Source: an uncultured Lachnospiraceae bacterium
GTDB lineage: Bacteria > Bacillota > Clostridia > Lachnospirales > Lachnospiraceae
NCBI GenBank assembly: GCA_947564735.1
Contig: CANOEC010000021.1
Location: 1 to 64,000, forward strand
Length of the DNA stretch: 64,000 bases
Direction of reading: 5' to 3'
Part shown: positions 16,948 through 26,300 of the stretch, in pieces
Position numbering within the stretch: position 1 is the stretch's first letter
Layout of the letters: each line of letters starts with the position of its first letter
The notes under the pieces: model-generated
The model's database searches: none
Told to the model about the DNA's origin: nothing
What the model saw: only the letters and a program-made list of their open reading frames with translations
Program-made: the position numbers and the translations under genes

Positions 16948-18951
16948 TCAAACCTTCAGCACGCCCGCTTCTGCAAACGGACCTGCCATCGGCATTTCGC
17001 CATGTGCTTTCCCATAATAGTCCTCGTCAAACACGATGGGTATTCCGTCCGGGTTCTCATATTTCTGCTCCGGCTCAAACGCCATACCAAGCACCTCCGT
17101 GGTGATGACTCTGTTTTGCAGTTTTGGCATACAATCATACAAATTTGTCTTTAAGAAAAAGCCGTCCTCTCTTTCTTCCACGCAGATGAAAATTTTGTGT
17201 GTCCCATCCACAAATGCCTTTTCTTTCGACATCGACTTCGCACCGTTAAAATAGACGTTGCCCTCCGCCCATACCGGAAGCGGATTATAATATCTGTCGC
17301 TCGGCTCAGACCCCATCCCGCAATAGCCCGCAAACTGCTCTTTATACTCTTCCATAGTCGGATAGTCTTCGTAGGGAGCCGTCCCCGTAAGCAGATTGCC
17401 ATCCGTCCATTCGCTGTCCTTCATCGCATCCGCCATTTTCTTCAAATCCGGACGGATTTCTTTCTGGACAAAAATGTTATTGTAAAATCTCATATCCCCG
17501 TGCAGAATCGTCATAAATCCCGCAATTTCCGTGCGGTGCGGCACATGGTAGGGCGTGTAACGCGGTGCGGATTTGGTAAGCGTTCCGTTCAATACGCCGC
17601 GTCCTACTGCCGTAAAAGAGCCGGCAATCAGATTGTGTACCAGCGCAACTCCCTGTGTGGCAAGCTTCAGCGCACAATCTGAAAGAAGCACATTATGGTC
17701 AATCAGTGTCGGTCCATGCGATACTTCCACAAAAATATCTTCTCCGATTTCATTTCCCTCTGTATGATTATATTCTTCCGGCAGGCAATTATCAAAAAAC
17801 AGATTTTTTGTCACCCTCGTGCCCTGCGCCTGCCAGTCAAGCCACAAACCACGGGTACAGTGATAAATCCGGTTACGGCGTATGATAACATCAATCGCCG
17901 CATGCATCTTGATTCCTCCGATTTCGGCGCCACACAAATTCTGCTTATTATTGATATGATGGATTGTATTATCCTCTATAACAGAGAATACGCCGCCCAG
18001 ATGTCCCACGATTCCCGTCTGCCCACAGTCATGAATGTGGCACCTTCTGACAATGTGGGAACCGATTGTCTCCTTACTCCATCCTTCCCGCTGCGCCTGA
18101 CAGATACAATCCCGCTCCGTCTGGGTTCCGTCTTTATATTTCCATTTAGACCACTTATTATCATTTTCCGGCTGCAGATACTTACCCAGAGAAATTCCGG
18201 AACATTTCGACTCATAGATTTCACAGTCTTCTATAATCCAGCCCTTTGACCAGTGGGGTCCGATCATCCCCTCCTGATAAGCTGTCGGAGGCGCCCACTG
18301 CGTCGCCGCCTGCCGCACCGTAAAGCCAGACAGGGTAATATAACCCACGCCTTCCTTTTCCGGATAGAAGCAGTTTCTTCTCACACTGATTTCCACGTTC
18401 TCTTCATTGGGGTTTTTCCCTTGAAAATTGGCATACAGAACCGTCGCGTCTTCTTTTTCATCCTGAACCGTATACCATGTATAGACAGAAAATTCCGGCT
18501 CCCATGACGTCCTGCTCTTCTGCGGATGCAGGACTTTATCGTATTCCGTCACCTCATACATAGACTTGCCGTTCAGATATACGTCGCCGGTATGCGCTAT
18601 CATCGAAGCTACGAACCAGTCGCCATATACAAGCGTCGTGTAGGGATTGTAAGCCCCAAACATTTTGTTGGAGATTCTTGCCATCCACACATTGCCTTCA
18701 CAGGCCTCCCAGTCTTTGACCGGCTCTGCGCCCGTAATGACAGCCGCCCGCTCCGCTTCCGAGCGATAAACGATTCTTGCGCTTTCCGTGCCAGCGTTTA
18801 TCGGATTTACCGCCTCTCTGTATATTCCCGGCGCAACAATCACCTCGTCCCCCGGCAAAGCCCTATCCGCCGCCTCTTGAATCTTCCTGAAAGGTTTCTC
18901 CTTACTTCCATCCCCGCCTTGTGTAGCTTCAACATCTACATAGTATTTCAT
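16948..18951 (-). CDS. GH120 beta-xylosidase
   Basis: A 667-residue cytoplasmic protein made of a right-handed parallel beta-helix. It matches my memory of the GH120 beta-xylosidase of Thermoanaerobacterium along its length: GDVYLNGKSMYEVT, ANFQGKNPNEENVEI, GWIIEDCEIYESKCS, GIVGHLGGVFS. The catalytic pair corresponds to Asp372 in GLWLDWQAQGTR (nucleophile) and Glu409 in DIFVEVSHGP (acid/base). Between them is an insertion of about 14 residues compared with that enzyme. The ATG at 18951 has GGGAGG seven bases upstream; a TTG 15 bases earlier is not needed. It would release xylose from imported xylo-oligosaccharides and is the last gene of the glycan locus, 312 bases after the sensor gene. Confidence 0.88.
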   Translation of the reverse strand: MKYYVDVEATQGGDGSKEKPFRKIQEAADRALPGDEVIVAPGIYREAVNPINAGTESARIVYRSEAERAAVITGAEPVKDWEACEGNVWMARISNKMFGAYNPYTTLVYGDWFVASMIAHTGDVYLNGKSMYEVTEYDKVLHPQKSRTSWEPEFSVYTWYTVQDEKEDATVLYANFQGKNPNEENVEISVRRNCFYPEKEGVGYITLSGFTVRQAATQWAPPTAYQEGMIGPHWSKGWIIEDCEIYESKCSGISLGKYLQPENDNKWSKWKYKDGTQTERDCICQAQREGWSKETIGSHIVRRCHIHDCGQTGIVGHLGGVFSVIEDNTIHHINNKQNLCGAEIGGIKMHAAIDVIIRRNRIYHCTRGLWLDWQAQGTRVTKNLFFDNCLPEEYNHTEGNEIGEDIFVEVSHGPTLIDHNVLLSDCALKLATQGVALVHNLIAGSFTAVGRGVLNGTLTKSAPRYTPYHVPHRTEIAGFMTILHGDMRFYNNIFVQKEIRPDLKKMADAMKDSEWTDGNLLTGTAPYEDYPTMEEYKEQFAGYCGMGSEPSDRYYNPLPVWAEGNVYFNGAKSMSKEKAFVDGTHKIFICVEEREDGFFLKTNLYDCMPKLQNRVITTEVLGMAFEPEQKYENPDGIPIVFDEDYYGKAHGEMPMAGPFAEAGVLKV

Positions 18952-18982
18952 CCGATATCCTCCCAAATATAGACCACATTAC

Positions 18983-19111
18983 TTTTATCTAGTGATGTTG
19001 GGGCAAAATGAACTTTTGGTAAATTGAGATGACAGATTACACAAATTGCTCTCTTGTGTTGGTTTCGTCGATTGTAAAAGTTCATTTTGTCCCCAACATC
19101 ATCTAGTAAAA
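18983..19111. repeat. Palindromic element, family 1 copy (about 129 bp)
   Basis: Near-identical inverted arms of about 35 bases (18983-19017 and 19076-19111) enclose a core containing CACAAATTGCTCTCTTGTGT. The arms share GTTGGGG, then a run related to CAAAAGGTG in the other copies, and the core recurs at 46072-46392. It sits between the GH120 gene and the sensor gene and could form a large hairpin in RNA or DNA. It looks like a small non-autonomous element. Confidence 0.75.
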
Positions 19112-19263
19112 ATGTATCATATATTTTAATAATATGGAAGATGAGTTTGCCGCATGAGCCAGACGCCAATTGTTTTCTCACTGCCACATAAACATATCTG
19201 TACATCCAGACTAAAGATTTCCTGCATCATTGGTAATGTAATGCTCAATGCCTCTAACGATTT

Positions 19264-21168
19264 TTACTCCCTATATTCTCTATTCTTTTTCATCATGTAC
19301 ATTTCCTGATCAGCCCGTGTTAACAGCATTTCCAGATTAAAATCTTTATCAACACATGCTTGATAAAAACCAATACTTGCATCCATTTGATATGGTTTTT
19401 GTTCAGCCGCCTTTATTTCATAAATTCGTTTTTTCATTTTACCAATCAGTTCATCAGCCGTACTGTCGTCCTTCTTTTGCAAAATTACAAACTCGTCACC
19501 ACCATATCTCATAACAATCCCGTTCTTACCACATATTTCCTGACATACTCCCGCAACACTTTTGATATAGAAATCCCCTTCACTGTGTCCATACCGGTCA
19601 TTGACATACTTTAGATGATCTATATCAATGAACAACAACATAATTGGATGATTCTGTGCTTTACATAATGCCACGATACTTTCTGCTTTACTGTAAAATC
19701 CAGTACGATTCAGCACGCCAGTCATCGCATCATAAATCCACATTTTATTTAGCTGTTCAATCATTGCTTTCATCAATATCTGTTTCCGTATATTTTCCAA
19801 ACCATTTCCTAAATTCATAATCCATGACTGAAATTGAATCGTCTCCATTGGAAACTTACTGTTGCCGACAACACAATACCCCATACAGTGCAGTCGAAAG
19901 TGGATTGGTAATATAATAGATGTTACCCCTTTTGCATTCTCGTAAAACCGCTTCGGTAAAAGCTCCGCTGTCTTTATCATCTCCGACGGATAAAACCGCC
20001 CTTTCTCATAAGCAATCTCCACTTTCATTTCTTTAGGATAATCCACATAATCCGTGTCCGACATCCGGTAGATTCCATTTGCCAGTTCAATTTCTCCAAT
20101 TAACTGTTTTTCCTTGCACAAACACAAATAGAAGTATGGAAATTTCATTTGCTGAACACAAATCTTAAGTTTATCAATAAACTCTTCCAGCGTATTTACT
20201 TCATTTAAATCAACTGACATGGCATTTAAAATTTTTGCCCACTCTATATTTTCATTTTTTTCTTTTGCCATCTGTTGTTTATAATCTTTTAGATTTTCTT
20301 TTCTTCGTGTAGCACAACCACAGCTTTCCGAGAATTTATAACTGACCTCAAAGACTTTTCTCTCTCGCGCTTTTTTCTCTCTCGCTTCACTCTGATCTAC
20401 AACCTGTCTGCATGCTTCATATCCCATTTCATAAATCGGCTTTTTAACACTGGATATCTGCGGCACATAGTGTCTTCCTTCAAAAGAATAATCAAATCCG
20501 GTCACTAATATATCCTGCGGAACTTTATATCCGTTTTTCTTTAATTCCTCTATAACACCAATCGCCATATAATCATTTGCGCTTATGACCGAATCCGGAA
20601 GCCTTTTCTCTTGAATATACCTTCCTATTACTTTTCTTCCACTGTCCATCCAATAATTACCATATTCAATAACGTAATTTTCTCCCGCGCTATAGCCATA
20701 ATCTGCCATGCATTCCAGAAAACCAGCTTTTCTCTCCTCACTCTCCTGATTCTCTATCGGTCCCGACAGAAATAAAATCCTGTTCTTTTTATGTTCTACT
20801 ATAATGTGCTCTGTCATTTTATAAATTGCCATTCCATTATCAATTTCAAAGCAACATAGATTCGCTATCTTCGTATCGATTGATATAGACGGCACTTTTG
20901 CCGATATAAGCTGTCTTTCCAGTTTTTTTACAATTTCCTCATTCTGGATTGTATCCGGCGCAATAATGACACCATCAAATGTTTTGAGTTTAGGAAGGCT
21001 ATAAATCTGAAACTCTCCTGTATTATGGTCATTTACAGTGTAGATGTCACCCCCACAGGTAAATGTAAAAAGATTGACGCCTTTTTTCCCGGCATAATCC
21101 GATATACCCTCTAACATCGTTCTTTGACTATCATATAAGAGTCCACCAATCAAAACCGCTATCCTCAT
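19264..21168 (-). CDS. LacI-type sugar-binding domain fused to GGDEF diguanylate cyclase
   Basis: A 634-residue protein without N-terminal HTH, signal peptide or TM. Residues 1-285 form a LacI/periplasmic-binding-protein-like domain (MRIAVLIGGLLYDSQRTML, DGVIIAP, VISANDYMAIGVIEELKKNG, ILVTGFDY). A Cys-containing linker (SCGCATRRKEN), a helical and GAF-like middle (about 300-460) and a GGDEF domain (RYGGDEFVIL, 554-563) follow. No RxxD inhibitory site precedes GGDEF. It should make cyclic di-GMP in response to a cytoplasmic sugar-like ligand. ATG with GGAGG; ends the run from the GH78 gene, from which it is separated by 30 bases. The ligand is probably a sugar imported by the adjacent ABC system, by inference. 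Confidence 0.85.
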   Translation of the reverse strand: MRIAVLIGGLLYDSQRTMLEGISDYAGKKGVNLFTFTCGGDIYTVNDHNTGEFQIYSLPKLKTFDGVIIAPDTIQNEEIVKKLERQLISAKVPSISIDTKIANLCCFEIDNGMAIYKMTEHIIVEHKKNRILFLSGPIENQESEERKAGFLECMADYGYSAGENYVIEYGNYWMDSGRKVIGRYIQEKRLPDSVISANDYMAIGVIEELKKNGYKVPQDILVTGFDYSFEGRHYVPQISSVKKPIYEMGYEACRQVVDQSEAREKKARERKVFEVSYKFSESCGCATRRKENLKDYKQQMAKEKNENIEWAKILNAMSVDLNEVNTLEEFIDKLKICVQQMKFPYFYLCLCKEKQLIGEIELANGIYRMSDTDYVDYPKEMKVEIAYEKGRFYPSEMIKTAELLPKRFYENAKGVTSIILPIHFRLHCMGYCVVGNSKFPMETIQFQSWIMNLGNGLENIRKQILMKAMIEQLNKMWIYDAMTGVLNRTGFYSKAESIVALCKAQNHPIMLLFIDIDHLKYVNDRYGHSEGDFYIKSVAGVCQEICGKNGIVMRYGGDEFVILQKKDDSTADELIGKMKKRIYEIKAAEQKPYQMDASIGFYQACVDKDFNLEMLLTRADQEMYMMKKNREYRE

Positions 21169-21198
21169 AATCGCCTCCGTATACCATATGTATTACGC

Positions 21199-23721
21199 CT
21201 AAAAAAAAGAGTATTCCCCGGTTTTCAACATCCGCTTATCCCCATTTGGAAAAACAAATTCTATGTTTGCCTGAAAGGGCACTGAAACCTCATATACCGG
21301 TTTATCTTCCCTATATTGCCATTTTACACTGCACGCCCCATATATGGTCTGATACTTTCCCTTTATCCATGCAAATCGTTTATCCGGTTTTGGACAGATA
21401 TAAAGTTCCGCCTCATCATCCCAATGAAATCCGCACATCGTCTCATACATCCACCCTGCCACACACCCGTAGGCATAGTGGTTTAAGCTGTTCATCCCCA
21501 GAGTGCTGATTGTTCCGTCGTCATTGACGGAATTCCATCTTTCCCATGTCGTCTTTGCTCCAAGATTCACCTCTCGCAACCATCCCGGATAATCTTCCTG
21601 CAGCAAAACAGTGTATGCCTCCTTCAGCAATCCATTGTCTGACATAGCCTGTAACAGCATGCTTGTTCCGACAAATCCAGTGCTCAGATGATATCCATAC
21701 TCTTCCAGCGTTTGTCTCATTCCCCTTACTAATACTTCCTTTTTATTCTGCTCATACAACCCCATATACAGCAAAATTGCATAGGAAGTCTGTGTTTTTC
21801 TTACTCGCAGTTCTCCTTCTTCATCCAGATATTCCTGAATAAAAGCCTGCTTTATTTTCTCTTTCTGTTCTTTCCACCTCTGCTCATCTTCTCTTTTTCC
21901 AAGCACATGTGCTGCTTTTTGGCACAACGCGGTGGAATAATAATAGTATGCCGATGCAATAAATCCCATATCCGTGCTGCCGATAGGATTGTCGGTATTT
22001 CCATTATCAAGCGCAAGCCAGTCACCAAGCTGCCTGTCATTCTGCCATAACATCGGAGTTCTATTTTCTTTTACCCTGCCGTTTATGTATTCTACCCATG
22101 CACACATCATAGAATAATGCTGTTCCAGCATTGCCTTATCTTGATAATGCAAGTATAATTCCCACGGAAGTATTGTTGCCGAATCCCCCCATGTACATGC
22201 CCCTGCCGTCACCAGAAAAGGATTGATGCCCTCATGTGCTGCCGGTTTTGGTCTTGGTACAAAAAAGGGAACGGCTCCCTCCAACAATTCCTGTTCCAGA
22301 CCAAGAAGCATCATATAGTTGTGCAGAAATGCCGCTGTATGCATATGGAAACTTCCTGTCCGTGCAAAGACAGCAATATCTCCGGTCCACCCCATTCGTT
22401 CATCCCGCTGTGGACAGTCAAGGGGTATATCAATAAAATTACATTGTTGCGACCTGTATGTATTTTCTATGAGCTGGTTTACTTTTATGTCAGACGTTTC
22501 TATAAAGCCTGTTCTCTCGATATCAGACATCAGTCTATATGCTTTAAAGTCCTCTTTCTTTATCACTTCTATTCCTGTAACCTTGACATAGCGGAAACCG
22601 TAGTAGGTAAAATGCGGTCTTATCCATTCCCCATTGGCAACCCCTTTAAAGGAAAATTCTGCTTTTGCCGTGCGCAGGTTTTCGCGGTAAAATTCCCCAT
22701 TCTGCATGTGCTCTCCGTATTGCAGAAGAAACTCCATCGGTCCACTTCCACACACTTCCACCCATCCGGTTATCATATCTCCAAAATCCAGTATAGTATC
22801 TCCTGCGGGCGTTTTGATAATATCTGTTACTTCATACTCCCCAACCTTATGAATAGGAACATTTAAGCGGGGAGATAACTTCTCTTTTGTTATTTCAAGA
22901 CGCTCTACTGCAACTGCCTCCTTAACCCGGCAACGATCAATTACCTCACCGTCATAAATATTGTTAGACAAAATCTCCGCCTGCTCTGCGCACCATGTAT
23001 CGTCTGTCACAATCGTCTCTGACGTTCCGTCTTCATATCGCATTTTCAAGATTGCAGTCAATAACTTACGGTTGCCATACAGATTCTCATATCCTCCTTC
23101 AAAAACAAACCTGCCTTTATACCAGCCCTCGCCCAAAATAAAAGATAAGCAGTTACTTCCCATATGGAGCATATCAGTTACGTCATAGGTTTGATATTGA
23201 TTTATTAAATCATAAGAATGATAACCCGGCATCAAGTATTCATCACCGATTTTGTGTTCATCAAGATATCCTTCATATAAACCTGTTCCATAACAGTACA
23301 GTCTTGCCCTGTTCACTTTTCTATCCAATATAATATGCTTATAAATACATGGCATTGCTTCCTGCTCTTTTACAGGACTAATCCATTCCGCTTCCCAAAT
23401 TCCCGGTGCAAACGCCGTTTCAAACCATGCACGACCGCTTATTCCATACTCCCCTTTTGTATCCTCAATCTCCACCTTCCAGTAATATCTTGTTTCATAC
23501 TTTGGCATAAAAGGAACCTGAAAATATGGAACTCCCATATTCGGTATTTTACCGCTGTCATAAACAGGACTCTGACTATTTTCCTCCTCATATATGCAGA
23601 TTCTTGTCCAATTGTCTGTTTCTCCCGCAGTTTCCGTAACTCTCCACGAAAAGAATAAATAGTCCAACCGATACCCTAAAGGATTTTCCATATGGTTAGT
23701 TTTTAAATCAATTATTTTCAT
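21199..23721 (-). CDS. GH78-family alpha-L-rhamnosidase
   Basis: About 840 residues, cytoplasmic. The N-terminal half holds beta-sandwich domains (WISP, YCYGTGLYEGYLDEHKIGDE), and the (alpha/alpha)6 barrel begins near 405. The catalytic motif DCPQRDERMGWTGD (about 439-452, numbering from the upstream ATG) carries the general acid Glu, and TTWERWNSVNDDG later carries the general base Glu. Both are family hallmarks. Two in-frame ATGs exist (23733, 23721); AGGAGG sits one base before the first and 13 before the second, so the exact start is uncertain. It hydrolyses terminal alpha-L-rhamnose, for example from pectin fragments or plant glycosides. The upstream gap to the GH3 gene carries a family 2 repeat. 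Confidence 0.88.
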   Translation of the reverse strand: MKIIDLKTNHMENPLGYRLDYLFFSWRVTETAGETDNWTRICIYEEENSQSPVYDSGKIPNMGVPYFQVPFMPKYETRYYWKVEIEDTKGEYGISGRAWFETAFAPGIWEAEWISPVKEQEAMPCIYKHIILDRKVNRARLYCYGTGLYEGYLDEHKIGDEYLMPGYHSYDLINQYQTYDVTDMLHMGSNCLSFILGEGWYKGRFVFEGGYENLYGNRKLLTAILKMRYEDGTSETIVTDDTWCAEQAEILSNNIYDGEVIDRCRVKEAVAVERLEITKEKLSPRLNVPIHKVGEYEVTDIIKTPAGDTILDFGDMITGWVEVCGSGPMEFLLQYGEHMQNGEFYRENLRTAKAEFSFKGVANGEWIRPHFTYYGFRYVKVTGIEVIKKEDFKAYRLMSDIERTGFIETSDIKVNQLIENTYRSQQCNFIDIPLDCPQRDERMGWTGDIAVFARTGSFHMHTAAFLHNYMMLLGLEQELLEGAVPFFVPRPKPAAHEGINPFLVTAGACTWGDSATILPWELYLHYQDKAMLEQHYSMMCAWVEYINGRVKENRTPMLWQNDRQLGDWLALDNGNTDNPIGSTDMGFIASAYYYYSTALCQKAAHVLGKREDEQRWKEQKEKIKQAFIQEYLDEEGELRVRKTQTSYAILLYMGLYEQNKKEVLVRGMRQTLEEYGYHLSTGFVGTSMLLQAMSDNGLLKEAYTVLLQEDYPGWLREVNLGAKTTWERWNSVNDDGTISTLGMNSLNHYAYGCVAGWMYETMCGFHWDDEAELYICPKPDKRFAWIKGKYQTIYGACSVKWQYREDKPVYEVSVPFQANIEFVFPNGDKRMLKTGEYSFF

Positions 23722-23778
23722 TTTTAAAACCATTCCTCCTGCTCATTCTGAGAGTTCGCTCTTTTCATCCTAACCCCT

Positions 23779-23888
23779 TTTCTGCGCACGCTTTTGGCTC
23801 AATTTATTGAGACTATGCATGATCGAGTTTGCGCCAAGTGCACGCAGACAAAAATCTCGCGTGTGAAAAATATATTTTTTGTCCTAAT
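23779..23888. repeat. Intergenic repeat, family 2 copy A
   Basis: Shares with 38107-38198 a block that begins TCTGCGCACG, passes CGAGTTTG and CAAGTGC, and ends CTCGCGTGTGAAAAAT. TCTGCGCAC and its imperfect complement GTGCACGCAGA form a hairpin. It overlaps the last codons of the GH3 gene and lies between it and the GH78 start, so it may act in the mRNA. Confidence 0.65.
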
Positions 23889-25581
23889 ATCTAAGTTCTT
23901 TTCTGCCACAGAACGGATCGACCGGGCTGACTCCTTGAAATTCGCTTTCCCCACATATTTTTTCGATTAACTTTTCCAATGCATACTGGTTATTAGAATA
24001 GCAATTTATATATGTCTGCATCATCGGCACATCAAACAAATGATACGGATTTGCCAGACTAGCAAAAAGTGTCGGCACTTCCTTTACAAACCACGGAACA
24101 TTATTTCCCTGTCCAAAAAAGGTATACCAGTTAATTCTGTTCGTAGTCTTATTACTTGCATTTTCCACATTTCCCAGATAAATGACCAAATCGTATTTGC
24201 TCTTGATTGCAGTCACATTATCCACTCCTTTGGAAAAATCTTCTTTTTCATAAACAGTAACTGAAAATCCTCTTTTTTCCAACTCGGTGCTTACCAGATA
24301 AATAATTCTGTCGTTTGACTGACATTCTCCAAGTATTTCTAACAGAACTCTCTTACACTTGTTCGGCGTAATCGGCAATAAATCTTGTGTATCTTTTACG
24401 AGAGTAATTGCCTTATCCGCAAGTTCATACGCCCATGCCACATGCTTTTCACATTTCAGTATAGAAAGTGCACTTTCATCCGGTACAAGCCTGCTCTTTT
24501 CCTTTTTGATATGGAGTTTCAGCGCCGCCTTTGTCGCCAGAATCCGATATACCGCATTTTCCAGTCTTTCTGCAGACAGAAGCCCTGTCTGATATCCTTC
24601 CATCATAAAGCCGTAATCTTCTGCCAAATCCTTATTAAAAAGAATCATATCACAGCCCGCTTCAATCGCCGCCGGAACTGCTTTGCATCTTTCCATTGCC
24701 GACGTATAGCCGACCATCGGCGTCGCATCTGTAATAATCAAACCGTTAAATCCTAATTTTTCCCTCAATAAATTCTGTAGCAGCTCTTTGGAAAGCGTTG
24801 CCGGAACAATCTTATCCTTTGCCTTTGGATTAAAATACTCTTGATAAGCAGGCATTGCTATATGTCCTGCCATTACAGTTAAAGCGCCTTTCTCAATCAG
24901 ATTTTTATAGACATATCCAAAGCTATTATCCCATTCTTCCATCGATAATGAATTTACCGATGTAAGGATATGCTGGTCTCTCTCGTCCACGCCATCCCCC
25001 GGGAAATGTTTGATGGAGACAGCTACCTCATTTTCTTTTGCCGCTTTCATATAAGCAAGCGCATTTTTTAATACAACTTCTTTATCCGAACCGTATGTCC
25101 TAACATTGGTAATGGGATTCCTGTAATTCATATCAATATCCACTACCGGCGCAAAAGCCCAGTTAATTCCAAGAGCCGCCGCCTCGCTTGTCGCTATTTC
25201 ACCTAAGCGGTATGCATAAAGTTCATCTCCTGCCGCTGCCACTTCCATTTGCTTGCCATAAGGCGTTCCATCTGTTGCAGCTCCGTCTCCTCCCGCTTCG
25301 AGATTGGAAGGAATCAGAAGCGGAATCCGGCTATACGCCTGCGCTAGAGAAAATGTACTCTGCATCTCTTTTCCGGCTCCGTCCCGGAAAAACAAACCGC
25401 CTATATGTTTATCCAGCAATTCATGCTTTAAATAATCTGGATCTGTTGAATATCCGATTGGACAAAACAACTGTCCTATCTTTTCTTCCAGACTCATAGA
25501 CTGATAAGCAGCTTCTACCCATTCGATATCTTTTTTGCTTAGATAAAAAGGGTTTTCTTTCATAAAAGATATATCGCTCAT
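23884..25581 (-). CDS. GH3 family beta-N-acetylhexosaminidase-like hydrolase
   Basis: A 565-residue soluble protein. KHFPGDG (191-197) and the nucleophile Asp285 in GLIITDATPM define GH3. Asp202 and His204 in KHFPGDGVDERDQH match the Asp-His dyad that NagZ-type N-acetylglucosaminidases use as acid/base, so an N-acetyl-hexosamine or phosphorolytic specificity is more likely than a plain beta-glucosidase. A C-terminal Rossmann-like domain (about 385-550) follows. GGAG precedes the ATG at 25581. It lies 71 bases after the PgmB-type gene in the same direction, part of the ABC/hydrolase run. Substrate is inferred only to the subfamily level. Confidence 0.82.
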   Translation of the reverse strand: MSDISFMKENPFYLSKKDIEWVEAAYQSMSLEEKIGQLFCPIGYSTDPDYLKHELLDKHIGGLFFRDGAGKEMQSTFSLAQAYSRIPLLIPSNLEAGGDGAATDGTPYGKQMEVAAAGDELYAYRLGEIATSEAAALGINWAFAPVVDIDMNYRNPITNVRTYGSDKEVVLKNALAYMKAAKENEVAVSIKHFPGDGVDERDQHILTSVNSLSMEEWDNSFGYVYKNLIEKGALTVMAGHIAMPAYQEYFNPKAKDKIVPATLSKELLQNLLREKLGFNGLIITDATPMVGYTSAMERCKAVPAAIEAGCDMILFNKDLAEDYGFMMEGYQTGLLSAERLENAVYRILATKAALKLHIKKEKSRLVPDESALSILKCEKHVAWAYELADKAITLVKDTQDLLPITPNKCKRVLLEILGECQSNDRIIYLVSTELEKRGFSVTVYEKEDFSKGVDNVTAIKSKYDLVIYLGNVENASNKTTNRINWYTFFGQGNNVPWFVKEVPTLFASLANPYHLFDVPMMQTYINCYSNNQYALEKLIEKICGESEFQGVSPVDPFCGRKELRY

Positions 25582-25652
25582 TTAACTCCTAACCTCCGTT
25601 GTCATCTTTTAAAAAAGGTCAAAGCACTTCATAGCCTCTGACCTGTCTATAT

Positions 25653-26285
25653 CTATATTTTTAGCAAATCGCTGAATGTTTCTAAAGGATATGTCACAAA
25701 TTCACTTACTGCCGCCTCACCAATTCCCGCACTCTTAAAACCACCATCATGCGCTGCAATAATTCCCGCTTTTGCATCTTCAACAACAAGACATTCCTCA
25801 CTATTCAACGCCAAATACTCTGCCGCCTTGATAAACACCTCCGGAGCAGGTTTCGACTTTGTGATATTTGTTCCATCGCTGACCGCATCAAAATAATCTC
25901 CCAACCCTATCTGTCGCAATATAAATTTTGCATTTTTACTGGACGATCCAATCGCAAGTTTTTTTCCGCTACCACGAAGTTTATCAAGTGTTTCCTTTAC
26001 CTCTTTCGTCAAATCCTTTGTAGTCATCTGTTTTAATAATTCTCTATAAATTTCATTTTTCTTTTCAGCCAGTTCTTGTTTTTCCTCCTGACTTAAGTTA
26101 CCATTATATTTCTCTAAAATAATTTCCAGACTTTCCATCCGGCTTACACCTCTTAGCCTGTTATTAATGTTTTCATCAAAGTAAACCCCTATACTATCTG
26201 CCATCTGCTTCCATGCCAGATAGTGATACTTGTCAGTGGAACAGATTACCCCATCCAAATCAAAAATAATGCCTTTACAGTTCAA
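25653..26285 (-). CDS. pgmB: Beta-phosphoglucomutase-type HAD phosphatase/mutase
   Basis: A 210-residue HAD enzyme. FDLDGVICST at the N-terminus carries the nucleophile Asp and the general acid Asp, GSSSKNAKFIL is motif II, SKPAPEVF carries the Lys, and VVEDAKAGIIAAHDGG is motif IV. The layout DGVICSTDKYHYLAWKQMAD matches beta-phosphoglucomutases, which turn beta-glucose 1-phosphate into glucose 6-phosphate. The start is a TTG with AGGAGG 11 bases upstream. It begins 15 bases after the permease stop. Such enzymes usually partner an inverting phosphorylase; none is visible here unless the GH3 enzyme acts phosphorolytically. Confidence 0.85.
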   Translation of the reverse strand: MNCKGIIFDLDGVICSTDKYHYLAWKQMADSIGVYFDENINNRLRGVSRMESLEIILEKYNGNLSQEEKQELAEKKNEIYRELLKQMTTKDLTKEVKETLDKLRGSGKKLAIGSSSKNAKFILRQIGLGDYFDAVSDGTNITKSKPAPEVFIKAAEYLALNSEECLVVEDAKAGIIAAHDGGFKSAGIGEAAVSEFVTYPLETFSDLLKI

Positions 26286-26300
26286 TTTGTTCTACGCCTC

